Shown piece by piece: positions 9,357-17,547 of a stretch of 40,134 nt of DNA. The first letter of the stretch is position 1. Every line of letters begins with the position of its first letter. The position numbers and the translations under genes were made by a program. The notes beneath the pieces are model-generated. The model was not told the DNA's origin and made no database searches. It saw nothing but the letters and a program-made list of their open reading frames with translations. Origin of the DNA: an uncultured Lachnospiraceae bacterium. GTDB taxonomy: Bacteria; Bacillota; Clostridia; Lachnospirales; Lachnospiraceae. The stretch lies in the NCBI GenBank assembly GCA_947650005.1, contig CANSTU010000027.1, positions 1 through 40,134 of the forward strand, given 5' to 3'.

Positions 9357-9387
9357 GCTTTACGATGGTAAAGCGGGCAGATGGGAG
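9357..9387 (+). promoter_or_regulatory. Variant hairpin-Shine-Dalgarno cassette before the first permease
   Basis: GCTTTAC and GTAAAGC form a 7-bp stem, followed by GGGCAGATGGGAG. The 3' half is the family sequence TAAAGCGGGCAGATGGGAG, but the usual left arm is replaced by a different one that pairs elsewhere. GGGAG is the ribosome site for the ATG at 9393. Confidence 0.55.
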
Positions 9388-9392
9388 TCAAA

Positions 9393-10337
9393 ATGAAATA
9401 TATCATCAAACGGATTGTGATCGCTATTCCGGTTTTGATCGGGATTACGGTTATCGACTATGCCATTATGTGTATGGCAGGAAGTCCGCTGGAAATGCTG
9501 CAGGGCCCCAGGGTATCGGAAGCGGCGTTGGAGGCGAAGCGGATCGCCCTGGGACTGGACCAGCCCTTTTATATCCAGTATTTCGTCTGGCTGGGAGAGC
9601 TTTTGAGAGGTAATATGGGATATTCCGTCAAACATTATGAGCCGGTTGCTGCCATGATCGAAAGCCATCTGGGGCCGACCCTGCTGTTGATGGGTACATC
9701 CTTGGCCGTGAGCCTGCTGCTGGCAGTTCCGGCGGGGATCTACAGCGCAGTGCATCAGTATTCCAAGGGAGATTACGCGGTGGTGACGCTTTCCTTCCTG
9801 GGAAGCAGTATACCCGGTTTTTTTCTGTCCATTCTGCTGATCTACCTTTTTGTGGGGCGTCTTGGGTGGCTTCCCTCCAGCGGCATGATCACGTTGGGAA
9901 CCCAGGGAGGCGCGGCGGATGTGGCCAGACATATGGTTATGCCGGTGCTGGTTTTAGCCATTTCCATGGCAGGGACGAATATTCGTTATATCAGGAGCGC
10001 GGTGCTGGAGATTTTAAGGCAAGATTATCTGCGGACAGCCCGGGCAAAGGGGATCGGACGCTTCCTGGTAATCAACAAACACGCCATGCGCAACGCGCTG
10101 ATTCCCATCGTCACCGTGATCGGAATGGAGATTCCGATGCTGTTTGGCGGACAGGTGATCATTGAGCAGGTATTTTCCTGGCCCGGCCTGGGCCTGATGA
10201 CCATGAGCGCCATTTCTAATCGGGATTATCCGGTGATCATGGGTGTGTGCCTGCTGTCTGCGGTAGTGGTATTGACGGCAAATTTGGTTACGGATATTCT
10301 CTATGCGCTGGTGGATCCTACGATTCAGCTGCGTTGA
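9393..10337 (+). CDS. Peptide-type ABC importer, permease 1 (OppB/DppB type)
   Basis: The 314-residue inner-membrane permease has an N-terminal span followed by a periplasmic stretch (LGLDQPFYIQYFVWLGELLRGNMG) characteristic of DppB/OppB, then five more spans. The EAA loop reads LRTARAKGIG...KHAMRNALIP. The start at 9393 is five bases after GGGAG; an in-frame ATG at 9381 lies inside that ribosome site. It sits third after the binding protein, behind the two ATPases, and pairs with the next permease. Confidence 0.9.
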   Translation: MKYIIKRIVIAIPVLIGITVIDYAIMCMAGSPLEMLQGPRVSEAALEAKRIALGLDQPFYIQYFVWLGELLRGNMGYSVKHYEPVAAMIESHLGPTLLLMGTSLAVSLLLAVPAGIYSAVHQYSKGDYAVVTLSFLGSSIPGFFLSILLIYLFVGRLGWLPSSGMITLGTQGGAADVARHMVMPVLVLAISMAGTNIRYIRSAVLEILRQDYLRTARAKGIGRFLVINKHAMRNALIPIVTVIGMEIPMLFGGQVIIEQVFSWPGLGLMTMSAISNRDYPVIMGVCLLSAVVVLTANLVTDILYALVDPTIQLR

Positions 10338-10365
10338 GGCCCTTTTTGGAATGGGAGGCATGGAA

Positions 10366-11274
10366 ATGAAAAGAAAAGAGAAGGAAACCATCCGTGCAGG
10401 GGGCCAAATGAGCCGGGATCTTGCGAGGGAGAATTCTTTTCAGACCGTATGGAGGAGATTTCGCCGCCATCATCTTGCGATGGTGAGTCTGGCAGCGGTA
10501 CTCTTTCTGGGAGGGGCGGCGCTGTTGGCCCCGTTGCTGGCGCCCTATGATCCAGACGCTATCGTGGGGCCCTTTTCCAGCGCGCCCAGTGCCAAGTTCT
10601 GGCTGGGAACGGATCAGATCGGCAGGGATGTATTGAGCAGGCTTCTGTATGCAACCCGAATTTCGTTGCTGGTGGGGATCATGGCCACGCTGATCTCCAC
10701 GGTGATCGGCGTAGCTCTGGGCCTGCTGGCAGGATATTTTGGCGGACTGGCAGATATGGTGGTCATGCGCTTTACGGATATGGTGATGTCCTTTCCCTAT
10801 ATCTTATTGGTTCTGGTGGCGGCATCCATCTTCAAGCCGGGCCTGTGGAACATCATCTTAATATTGGGGTTTGTGGATTGGCCCGGGATTGCCCGGCTGG
10901 TACGGGGAAATGTGCTGAGCCTGCGGGAAAGCAACTTTGTAAAGGGAAATATAGTGGCGGGAATGCCGGTTTCACATATTCTTTTCTCTGAAATCCTTCC
11001 CAATACCACGGCGCCCATCCTGGTCTATGCCACCTCTGTGCTGGCGCTTTCCATGCTGGACGAGGCGGCGCTCAGTTTCTTGGGAATGGGCGTGCAGCCG
11101 CCTGCGGCCAGCCTGGGAAATATGCTAAACGGGGCGCAGTCATTAACCGTCCTTACGGGAAAACCCTGGCTGTGGCTGCCGCCGGGAGGGGTGATCGTGG
11201 CGCTGGTAATCGCCATTAATTTTATTGGGGATGCGCTGCGGGACGCACTGGATCCCAGTTTGGCCTCCCGTTAG
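10366..11274 (+). CDS. Peptide-type ABC importer, permease 2 (OppC/DppC type)
   Basis: The 302-residue permease has a charged cytoplasmic N-terminus, a first span (about 40-60), the family LGTDQIGRDVLSRLLYATRISL segment, and further spans ending in IGDALRDALDPSL. These are standard OppC/DppC hallmarks. GGGAGG lies seven bases before the ATG at 10366; the ATG at 10360 would be only one base from it. It is last in the importer operon and ends 29 bases before the convergent acetyltransferase gene, with no obvious terminator between them. Confidence 0.9.
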   Translation: MKRKEKETIRAGGQMSRDLARENSFQTVWRRFRRHHLAMVSLAAVLFLGGAALLAPLLAPYDPDAIVGPFSSAPSAKFWLGTDQIGRDVLSRLLYATRISLLVGIMATLISTVIGVALGLLAGYFGGLADMVVMRFTDMVMSFPYILLVLVAASIFKPGLWNIILILGFVDWPGIARLVRGNVLSLRESNFVKGNIVAGMPVSHILFSEILPNTTAPILVYATSVLALSMLDEAALSFLGMGVQPPAASLGNMLNGAQSLTVLTGKPWLWLPPGGVIVALVIAINFIGDALRDALDPSLASR

Positions 11275-11303
11275 GAAAGCTGTTGTTTGCGCGTGGAAGT
11301 GTT

Positions 11304-12569
11304 TTAGAAATAGTCTGAAAAGTAGGGCTTTTCCACCGGGATCAGGCGTTCCAGCCAGGTGAGCATATAATATTCCGTATGAATTTTTTCATGATTATAC
11401 AGGTAGGTTGGCCGTTTATAACCCATGAGCATGGTGGTTAAGGTATTGATATCGAGTTCCACCACGTTGATGGACTGGTTGTCCTCCACCCGTTCGCAGT
11501 TTGTTTCCCCGTCGTGCCAGGAAAGCAGGAAATCCCCCTCGTTCCAGGCTGCCAGCGGGTCCGTCACGCGGAAGTGGATTTTCAGGTCTTCGGGCTGGAT
11601 CTGGAAGGGATAGCCGTTCAGAAAAGCAGCCACATCGACGATCCGCGCCATAATATACGGGGATATCGTTTCCGTGATTTCGCTGTCTTCAAAGAGATAG
11701 GCCATGGGCTCTCCGGAATAATTGTCTCCCTGCACCTGGGTGATCATGGAAAAGTGGGCGCTGATGTAGTTCCACAGGCCGTTGTTGGCCTCGATATTCA
11801 GATAGACCATTTCCTTGATATGAAAAATTTCGTTGGCGATGTAATAGACCACATACCCCAGGGGCTTGTGGTCTTTGCTGTAATAGACGGCGGCGATCAT
11901 GTCGTCGTTTTCCCATCGCCAATACTCTTCCCAGGCCAGGGGATCGCGAATCATCGCTCCATGGCGCTGCAGGGCGAAATAGGAATGAACGTTGTGATAA
12001 TCCTCGGAATCCAGGCTGACCCGTTCCACCATGCCGTCCACAGGGCGGGCCTTGGGGAGCTGAACGTCTTTGACCGTGAAGGAAAGCTTGTCCGATACGA
12101 TCTCCCAACCCATTTTACGGTAAAAAGGGATGGAGTAAGGGTATAAGAAGGTGATGGGAAATCCCTTCTCATGCATATAATCGATGGCGCGCCTTACGAG
12201 GGCATGGATCAGCCCTCTTCCCGTGTATTCCGGGTAGGTGGCGACCCCTGTGATACCGCCCATGTCCATGATGTTATCGTGAATATTAACCTTCATGGAG
12301 TAGACGACAATCATGGATGCCAGCCGCTCTTTATAAAACCAGCCCAGAACATAAGCCTCTTCCAGAATGGGACGCTTGGCGGATTTGATCTCGTCCTGAC
12401 GCCACCCGGTCTGGAGCAGCTCATAGGAAGTAACCTGAAAGGCATATTGGAGCAAGGCGTTAAACTGCTCCAGATCACCATGATCCAACTCCCGCATCCG
12501 GAAGTCGCCATGGCTCTCAAGATATGGAGATTCATTTGAGGGTAATATGTGTTCCTTTTTTTCCATCAT
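11304..12569 (-). CDS. Eis-like GNAT N-acetyltransferase with SCP2-type C-terminal domain
   Basis: This 421-residue protein has the length and layout of the Eis family: an N-terminal GNAT fold with the acetyl-CoA loop ATYPEYTGRGL and YPYSIPFYRKMGWE, a second GNAT-like half, and a C-terminal sterol-carrier-like domain. Family members acetylate amines such as aminoglycosides or protein lysines; the substrate here is unknown. It follows the ACT gene by 43 bases and may share its transcript. The start is a tandem ATG-ATG. The nearest GGGAG is about 12 bases upstream, within a degenerate hairpin-SD cassette. Confidence 0.85.
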   Translation of the reverse strand: MMEKKEHILPSNESPYLESHGDFRMRELDHGDLEQFNALLQYAFQVTSYELLQTGWRQDEIKSAKRPILEEAYVLGWFYKERLASMIVVYSMKVNIHDNIMDMGGITGVATYPEYTGRGLIHALVRRAIDYMHEKGFPITFLYPYSIPFYRKMGWEIVSDKLSFTVKDVQLPKARPVDGMVERVSLDSEDYHNVHSYFALQRHGAMIRDPLAWEEYWRWENDDMIAAVYYSKDHKPLGYVVYYIANEIFHIKEMVYLNIEANNGLWNYISAHFSMITQVQGDNYSGEPMAYLFEDSEITETISPYIMARIVDVAAFLNGYPFQIQPEDLKIHFRVTDPLAAWNEGDFLLSWHDGETNCERVEDNQSINVVELDINTLTTMLMGYKRPTYLYNHEKIHTEYYMLTWLERLIPVEKPYFSDYF

Positions 12570-12612
12570 AATTTAGATAGGCTCCCGTCTCCATTTATCT
12601 GCGCTTTGGCCG

Positions 12613-13017
12613 TTATAGCAGGGTAAAACCCTTGGCAGTCAGGCATGCTTCCACTTCACAGATGTCTTCAGTGTGAAAAATCATGATCGGCTTTCCGGAA
12701 TCCCGGTTAAAAGAAAGGTAAATGTAATCCAAGCTGATGTTACTCTCCTTCAGCGCCAGGAGGAGCCGGTTTAAGTTACCCACCTCATCCTCCACCTCGA
12801 CGCCGGTTACGTCGGTCAGACGGCAGAGATAACCGGCCTGGGTCAACGCTTGCGTGGCCTTTTCCGGAGCCGATACCACCATACGGATAATGCCGTATTC
12901 CGCGCTGTCGTTAGTTACGGAACCTAAGATATTGATCTGCTCTTTCTGAAGGGTTGCGGTGATATCCTGTAAAATCCCCTTTTGGTTCTCCGCATAAATA
13001 GATAATTGTTTTAACAT
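12613..13017 (-). CDS. Tandem ACT-domain protein
   Basis: The 134-residue protein is two ACT modules in a row (about 3-68 and 71-134; QLSIYAENQKGILQDITATLQKEQINI begins the first). ACT domains bind amino acids and regulate enzymes or transcription, but no catalytic domain is attached. The start at 13017 is chosen because AGAAAGG lies just upstream behind a perfect hairpin; a longer frame would read through that hairpin. The ligand is unknown. Confidence 0.8.
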   Translation of the reverse strand: MLKQLSIYAENQKGILQDITATLQKEQINILGSVTNDSAEYGIIRMVVSAPEKATQALTQAGYLCRLTDVTGVEVEDEVGNLNRLLLALKESNISLDYIYLSFNRDSGKPIMIFHTEDICEVEACLTAKGFTLL

Positions 13018-13023
13018 GAAAAA

Positions 13024-13046
13024 CCTTTCTGTCCGCTTCAGCGGAC
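13024..13046 (-). promoter_or_regulatory. Hairpin-Shine-Dalgarno element before the ACT gene
   Basis: Minus-strand reading: GTCCGC, loop TGAA, GCGGAC, then AGAAAGG and, six bases on, ATG. Same architecture as the other cassettes, with a different ribosome-site sequence. Confidence 0.55.
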
Positions 13047-13203
13047 GATTCAATTAGAATTGGAAACGGCGGCAAGCAAAACTGCGGCCGGAATAAAAAA
13101 ATCCGGATCATTTATGCATCTGCTGCGCCGCTTGCGCATTGACCGAATGTCTGCTCCAGATCGCTGGCTTGCTGCCGACAGGAATCAAAGCTTTCGGGGA
13201 GGA

Positions 13204-14064
13204 TCATCCCACGAGCATCAGGAGCGTACCAGCCACAATCCCGGTCAATCCGGCCGCTGCCCTTTTGGACAGCCTTTCACCGAAGACCAGCCGGGAAAAA
13301 GCAATGGTTACGAGAATGCTGAGTTTATCTATGGGAGCGATTACGCTTGCGGGACCGCTTTTCAGCGCCCGATAATAGCAGAGCCAGGAAGCGCCGGTGG
13401 CAACGCCGGATAGACAGATGAACCAAAACTCCCTGCGGGGGATTTGGATGATCAGACGCTGTTTTTTTTGAAGAAAAACGACCAGCCAGGCCATCAAAAG
13501 GACAACGCCCGTTCGCAGCGCGGTACCTAAGTTGGATTCCACGCCGTTGATCCCTATTTTGCCGAAAATGGAAGTTAGGCTGGCGAACAGCGCGGATAGG
13601 GCTGCATATATGAACCAGGCATTCCCCTTCGTCTCCCGATCATCTTCCTTTCGCTGAATCATCATCCAGGTGCCTGTACTGATCGCCGCGAGGCCGGCCA
13701 GTTTCCAGACACTGATCGGTTCCCCCAGAAAGAGGAAAGCCAGCAGGATCGTGAGTACGATACTGGATTTGTCTACAGGAACCACTTTATTGATGCTGCC
13801 AAGCTGCAGAGCCCGGAAATAGCAAAGCCAGGAAGCGCCTGTGGACAATCCTGACAGGATCAAAAAGAACCAGATGGCGGAGGGAATAGCCGTAAGACCC
13901 TCCTGGGAACCCGTAAGGAATGCCATCAACCAGGAAAAGGCCAGCACAATAATAGTCCGTATGGCCGTCGCAATATCGGAATCCGTTTCTCTGATGCCGC
14001 ATTTCGCCAGAATTGCCGTGACCCCGGCAAAGAAGGCGGAACCGGCTGCAAATAAGAGCCACAT
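13204..14064 (-). CDS. EamA/DMT-family membrane transporter
   Basis: The 286-residue protein has about ten membrane spans arranged as two EamA repeats. Each ends in the same signature: GLSTGASWLCYFRALQLGS in the first half and GVATGASWLCYYRALKSGP in the second, followed by DKSSIV / DKLSIL. The family exports metabolites or drugs; the substrate cannot be predicted. The ATG at 14064 is preferred over that at 14070 because AAGG is then eight bases upstream. The 186-base gap to the ACT gene holds a CCGGA/TCCGG hairpin with an A/T-rich loop near 13087-13105, and no other gene is seen there. Confidence 0.85.
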   Translation of the reverse strand: MWLLFAAGSAFFAGVTAILAKCGIRETDSDIATAIRTIIVLAFSWLMAFLTGSQEGLTAIPSAIWFFLILSGLSTGASWLCYFRALQLGSINKVVPVDKSSIVLTILLAFLFLGEPISVWKLAGLAAISTGTWMMIQRKEDDRETKGNAWFIYAALSALFASLTSIFGKIGINGVESNLGTALRTGVVLLMAWLVVFLQKKQRLIIQIPRREFWFICLSGVATGASWLCYYRALKSGPASVIAPIDKLSILVTIAFSRLVFGERLSKRAAAGLTGIVAGTLLMLVG

Positions 14065-14239
14065 ATGCATCGCCTTTCTTCATCGTTCAGAACGGAGGAT
14101 TACAGATAGAGGTATGGCTAATCCACTCATACTATACATTTTCCGGGGAGGGAAGTCAACTGTCTATGTGCCAGGGCGGGATAAACGCATGAATCTGCAA
14201 ACCAGCCCTCTTTGACCCTGCGCCATCCCGTTTTGGCAT

Positions 14240-14556
14240 CAGCTGCACGTGGAAATTGGCGTTTCAGCCGTTGGGGCCCACGTACCCGACAGGAAACACC
14301 CCGAAGAGGAGTGTCCCAGGGGGAGCCGCAGAAGCCGCCCCATGTTTTCACCCGCCGTCGCGCCGGACATTTCGATGAGCCCTGGATGCCTCCCTGTCGG
14401 GCAGCGGCCCTCCAGGGAAGCAGGTCTCATCTGCATGGCGCGAAATGCGGGTGAAAACATGGGGCGGCTTCTGCGGCTCCCCCTGGGACGCTCCTCTTCG
14501 GGGTGTTTCCTGGCAGGCGTGTGAAAGCAAAGATGCCGGACATTTCTATGCAGCCG
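14240..14556. repeat. Large palindrome / candidate structured RNA, copy 2
   Basis: Bases 14290-14355 pair with 14447-14512: 66 bp without bulges and with a single G-T wobble (T14312/G14490). Outside this, GCTGCA near 14242 pairs with TGCAGC near 14549. Inside is the core shared with copy 1: CGCGCC/GGCGCG, GATGAG/CTCATC and CCCTGGA/TCCAGGG, with AAGCAGGT unpaired and CCCTGTCGGG in the terminal loop. The arms differ from copy 1 yet pair fully. It sits between divergent genes and ends 14 bases before the SDR promoter. No coding function is credible: both strands give near-identical spurious peptides because of the palindrome. Confidence 0.8.
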
Positions 14557-14569
14557 TTGCTCCGGTGCC

Positions 14570-14598
14570 TGGACTAATTCTTCAGAATGTGGTAATAT
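14570..14598 (+). promoter_or_regulatory. Likely promoter of the SDR gene
   Basis: TGGACT, a 17-base spacer and TAATAT. The -35 is weak. It begins 14 bases after the palindrome. Confidence 0.45.
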
Positions 14599-14658
14599 GA
14601 CAGTGACCAAAAAGCGACTTCAAAGGAGATGCTTAAAACAAAAAGGCAGGAGGTTATC

Positions 14659-15420
14659 ATGAAACAATTAAATGAAAAAACAGCCATTGTAACCGGCGCA
14701 GGCCAGGGAATCGGAAAAGGGATCGCGCTGCTTCTGGCTAAACGGGGCGTCAAGGTGGTGTGCACCGGCCGCAGGGCGGAACCGATTGAGGAGACAGTGA
14801 AGGAAATCCATGCACTGGGCGGAGAGGGATTTGCAATGACCTGTGATTCTTCCGATCGTGCACGTGTCAAAGAAGTGGTGGAGAAGACGGTCGCCACTTA
14901 TGGTACGGTGGATGTCATCATCAACAATGCCCAGGCAATCGCACCCTCCGCACCGGTGGAAGAGACCACTTACGACTCCATGTATATGGCATGGTCCACG
15001 GGAACCATCGGTTCTCTGAATTTCATGCAGGAGTGCTTCCCTTATATGAAGGAACAGGGTGAAGGCCGCGTGATTAATTTTGCATCCGCTACGGGAATGT
15101 TTGGCTATGCGGGACAGCTGGCCTATGCGTCCAATAAGGAAGCGATCCGCGGTTTGACAAAGATTGCGGCCAAGGAATGGGGACAGTACGGTATCTGCGT
15201 CAACTGCGTGCTGCCCGGTGCGGAATCTCCTGCCGCTAAGGTGTGGGCGGAAAAGTTCCCCGAAAAATATCAGGCCATCCTTCAGCAGCAGCCCATGCGT
15301 CGGCTAGGGGATGCAGAGAATGATATTGCGCCGGTTATCGCGTTTCTCAGCGGCCCGGATTCCTGCTATTATTCAGGACAATGCCTGTTGGTGGACGGGG
15401 CGTATTCCATCGCACCATAA
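14659..15420 (+). CDS. Short-chain dehydrogenase/reductase (SDR)
   Basis: The 253-residue classical SDR uses NAD(P)H to interconvert an alcohol and a ketone. The cofactor loop TGAGQGIG is at 12-19, the NNAQ motif (normally NNAG) follows, and the catalytic Y156xxxK160 lies in AYASNK. The C-terminal GPDSCYYSGQCLLVDGAYS is typical of FabG/3-ketoacyl-reductase-like SDRs. Arg at CTGRRAEP after the second strand suggests NADP(H) preference, which is inference. The start at 14659 has GGAGG upstream. It is monocistronic, closed by a strong terminator. Confidence 0.88.
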   Translation: MKQLNEKTAIVTGAGQGIGKGIALLLAKRGVKVVCTGRRAEPIEETVKEIHALGGEGFAMTCDSSDRARVKEVVEKTVATYGTVDVIINNAQAIAPSAPVEETTYDSMYMAWSTGTIGSLNFMQECFPYMKEQGEGRVINFASATGMFGYAGQLAYASNKEAIRGLTKIAAKEWGQYGICVNCVLPGAESPAAKVWAEKFPEKYQAILQQQPMRRLGDAENDIAPVIAFLSGPDSCYYSGQCLLVDGAYSIAP

Positions 15421-15449
15421 AAGTTTTTTCATAATTGGTATGGTTAGTG

Positions 15450-15491
15450 GCGGGTTGCTTTCAGATGGAAGCAGCCCGCTTCTTTGTTTTT
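15450..15491 (+). terminator. Rho-independent terminator after the SDR gene
   Basis: GCGGGTTGCT pairs with AGCAGCCCGC (one wobble), followed by a T-rich tail ending in TTTTT. Confidence 0.85.
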
Positions 15492-15630
15492 AATGGGATA
15501 GCGGCAGCTTACTGTCTTGGAATTCCTCTGTGGACGAAATTCTGCCGGGTTGGAGCAGCAACGGTTTCAATGCCATTGTCGTGGTTCCGATCCGTAGAAA
15601 GGTTTTATCTGGTATAAATTAGATAAATAT

Positions 15631-15642
15631 TGAATCGTTTCA
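15631..15642. promoter_or_regulatory. LacI-type operator, upstream site
   Basis: TGAATCGTTTCA, the exact reverse complement of the site at 15817-15828. The two are 186 bases apart and flank the importer promoter, which suggests repression by looping. The likely binder is the LacI protein encoded at 19592. A related TGAATCGATT lies near 15676. The rest of 15492-15775 shows no gene. Confidence 0.6.
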
Positions 15643-15775
15643 TGAAAAAGGTCGAAATTTGGTGATAATGAAAAAATGAATCGATTTTAACTCGCATTTT
15701 GCACAAAAAATATGAAGAGATTTCGTCTGGAATCAATAAAAATAAGATTGTTGAACAAAAAATATGGAAAAGCAG

Positions 15776-15804
15776 TTGACATCTGGGGGGGGGTATGGTA
15801 TGGT
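15776..15804 (+). promoter_or_regulatory. Promoter of the sugar importer, with a G9 tract in the spacer
   Basis: TTGACA (15776-15781), exactly 17 bases, then TATGGT (15799-15804). The spacer contains nine consecutive G (15785-15793). Gain or loss of one G changes the spacing from the optimum. Confidence 0.75.
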
Positions 15805-15816
15805 ACTACCCAGATA

Positions 15817-15828
15817 TGAAACGATTCA
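15817..15828. promoter_or_regulatory. LacI-type operator, at the transcription start
   Basis: TGAAACGATTCA begins 12 bases after the -10 box, where a bound repressor would block initiation. It mirrors the upstream site. Confidence 0.65.
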
Positions 15829-15992
15829 AATTCATATGTAATTGTCTTATGCGTTTCGTAAGAGACGGCGGGACAAAACCAAGCGGAGAAGGGAGACAAG
15901 GGCTTTAGTCCGTGGAACCGATTTCCGCAACGGGCATCTCCCGAAGGGAGAATGGCCTATCACACATTTTTTTTCAAGGAGGAATGAAGAAG

Positions 15993-17384
15993 ATGAAAAG
16001 AAAGTTGGTCAGCGCACTCCTCTCCGTTGCCATGGTAGCTACGCTTCTGGTTGGATGCGGCGGCTCCTCTGACAATGGCGGGGCATCCGGAGAGACGGCT
16101 TCTGAAGCAGCTTCCGAGGCGGCTCCCGAAGCAGGCGATGAGGAAGCTTCCGCTGAATCTACGGGAGATTCTGAAGAGGCAGCGCCGGTTTCTACAGACG
16201 GCGTGAACATCACGATTCTGAATACCAAGAGCGAGATCCAGACCCAGTGGGAAGAGCTGGCAGCTAAATATACTGCTGAGACAGGCGTGGGTGTGGAAGT
16301 TTCCGTAACGGTTGGCGATTCTCCGTCCCAGGATATCACTAAGAGATATGCTTCCGGCGAAGTGCCCACCATTTTCATGGGCGATATCCAGGATATCCTG
16401 ATGCTGGATGAATATGCGCTGGATCTTACTAATGAAGATTGGGCAAAGGATGGCGGTTCCCAGTATGGCGCGACCTACAATGGCAGGCTGATCGGCTTCC
16501 CCTTCTGTATTGAAGCACGCGGTCTGATGTATAACAAGACAGCTATTGAAGCTACAACTGGCGAGACCTTTGATCCCACGGCTGTGAAGAGCCTGGATGA
16601 TCTGCAGGCACTGCTTGACAAGCTGGTTGCAGGCGGCATGGAAGCGCCGGTGGCCCTGAACATGGAAGACTGGTCCCTGGCAGGCCATTATTTGACCCAG
16701 GTATATGAAGAGCAGGACTGCACGGTAGAAGGTACATATACTTTCACAGATGGCCTGAAAGCCGGTACGGAAGACCTGAACACCAATGCAAGGTTTAACT
16801 CCCTGTTCGATACCTTTGATCTGCTGATGAAATACAACATGAATGCGAACGATCCTCTGGCAGCGGATTACAACAACAATGCTGTATGCCTGGCTGAAGG
16901 CGATATCGCTTTCTGGTTTAACGGCAACTGGGCATGGGCTGAGATGAAGGATTTCGCCATGGATGACAGCGAATACGGAATCATGCCTGTACCCCAGAAG
17001 GACGACACCAACGATGTGACGAGCAAGCTGGCTGGCGGCGCGAGCAAATACTGCATGATCGATACCGCTTACAATGACGAGGCACAGCAGCAGGCAGCCA
17101 GAGATTTCCTGAACTGGCTGGTATACAACGAAGGCGGCCAGGATTTCCTGGTAAATCAGTGCAGCCTCGTACCTGCATTCTCCAACATTACCCTGCCTGT
17201 TACCAATCCTATGGGACAGTCTGTGGCTAATTATACCAATCAGGGCGCTCTGGTTCCCGGTTTCCCGGAACTGCCCGGCGACCACTGGAAGACCCTTGGT
17301 GCTGAGATGCAGAAGTACCTTGGCGGCCAGTGCACCAGGGAAGAACTGGCTAAGGCCATCAACGACTACTGGGCAGCACAATAA
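15993..17384 (+). CDS. Sugar ABC importer, substrate-binding lipoprotein (family 1)
   Basis: The 463-residue extracellular binding protein should deliver a sugar or oligosaccharide to the two permeases downstream. The signal peptide MKRKLVSALLSVAMVATLLVGC gives a lipidated cysteine at 22. A Ser/Ala/Glu-rich linker runs to about residue 65, and the SBP_bac_1 fold follows (GEVPTIFMGDIQD, GIMPVPQKDD, ARDFLNWLVYNEGGQDFL). AAGGAGG lies about ten bases upstream of the ATG at 15993; the ATG at 15984 is only one base from it. A terminator follows the gene, so it is probably made in excess over the permeases. No glycoside hydrolase is encoded nearby and the ligand is unknown. Confidence 0.9.
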   Translation: MKRKLVSALLSVAMVATLLVGCGGSSDNGGASGETASEAASEAAPEAGDEEASAESTGDSEEAAPVSTDGVNITILNTKSEIQTQWEELAAKYTAETGVGVEVSVTVGDSPSQDITKRYASGEVPTIFMGDIQDILMLDEYALDLTNEDWAKDGGSQYGATYNGRLIGFPFCIEARGLMYNKTAIEATTGETFDPTAVKSLDDLQALLDKLVAGGMEAPVALNMEDWSLAGHYLTQVYEEQDCTVEGTYTFTDGLKAGTEDLNTNARFNSLFDTFDLLMKYNMNANDPLAADYNNNAVCLAEGDIAFWFNGNWAWAEMKDFAMDDSEYGIMPVPQKDDTNDVTSKLAGGASKYCMIDTAYNDEAQQQAARDFLNWLVYNEGGQDFLVNQCSLVPAFSNITLPVTNPMGQSVANYTNQGALVPGFPELPGDHWKTLGAEMQKYLGGQCTREELAKAINDYWAAQ

Positions 17385-17419
17385 GATCACGATTGTGATA
17401 AATAATGGCTGTGAAACGG

Positions 17420-17452
17420 GGGCCGGATCTGCAAGGGTCCGGCCCTCTTTTT
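17420..17452 (+). terminator. Intra-operon terminator between binding protein and permeases
   Basis: GGGCCGGATC pairs with GGTCCGGCCC (one wobble) and is followed by TCTTTTT. It probably gives partial termination, with read-through into the permeases. Confidence 0.8.
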
Positions 17453-17503
17453 AGGGCAGGGGGGAGAGCTGCCCTGGAGTAAGGAACATCGTTTTTGAAA
17501 ACT

Positions 17504-17516
17504 CGTTTCCGAAACG
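17504..17516. promoter_or_regulatory. Possible third LacI-type operator
   Basis: CGTTTCCGAAACG is a perfect palindrome around a central C, sharing CGTTTC/GAAACG half-sites with the two upstream operators. It lies 31 bases before the first permease start. Confidence 0.4.
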
Positions 17517-17547
17517 GCGTTTCTACCTATTAGAGAGGAGCGTTAGA

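Noticed and set aside
14212-14610. Overlapping open frames on both strands in palindrome copy 2 (and at 10-367 in copy 1)
   Set aside because: Both strands give nearly the same peptide because the DNA is an inverted repeat; no ribosome sites or protein-like composition.
15912-15992. Earlier start codons for the sugar-binding lipoprotein
   Set aside because: They would place charged residues before the lipoprotein signal and lie upstream of the AAGGAGG that serves the ATG at 15993.
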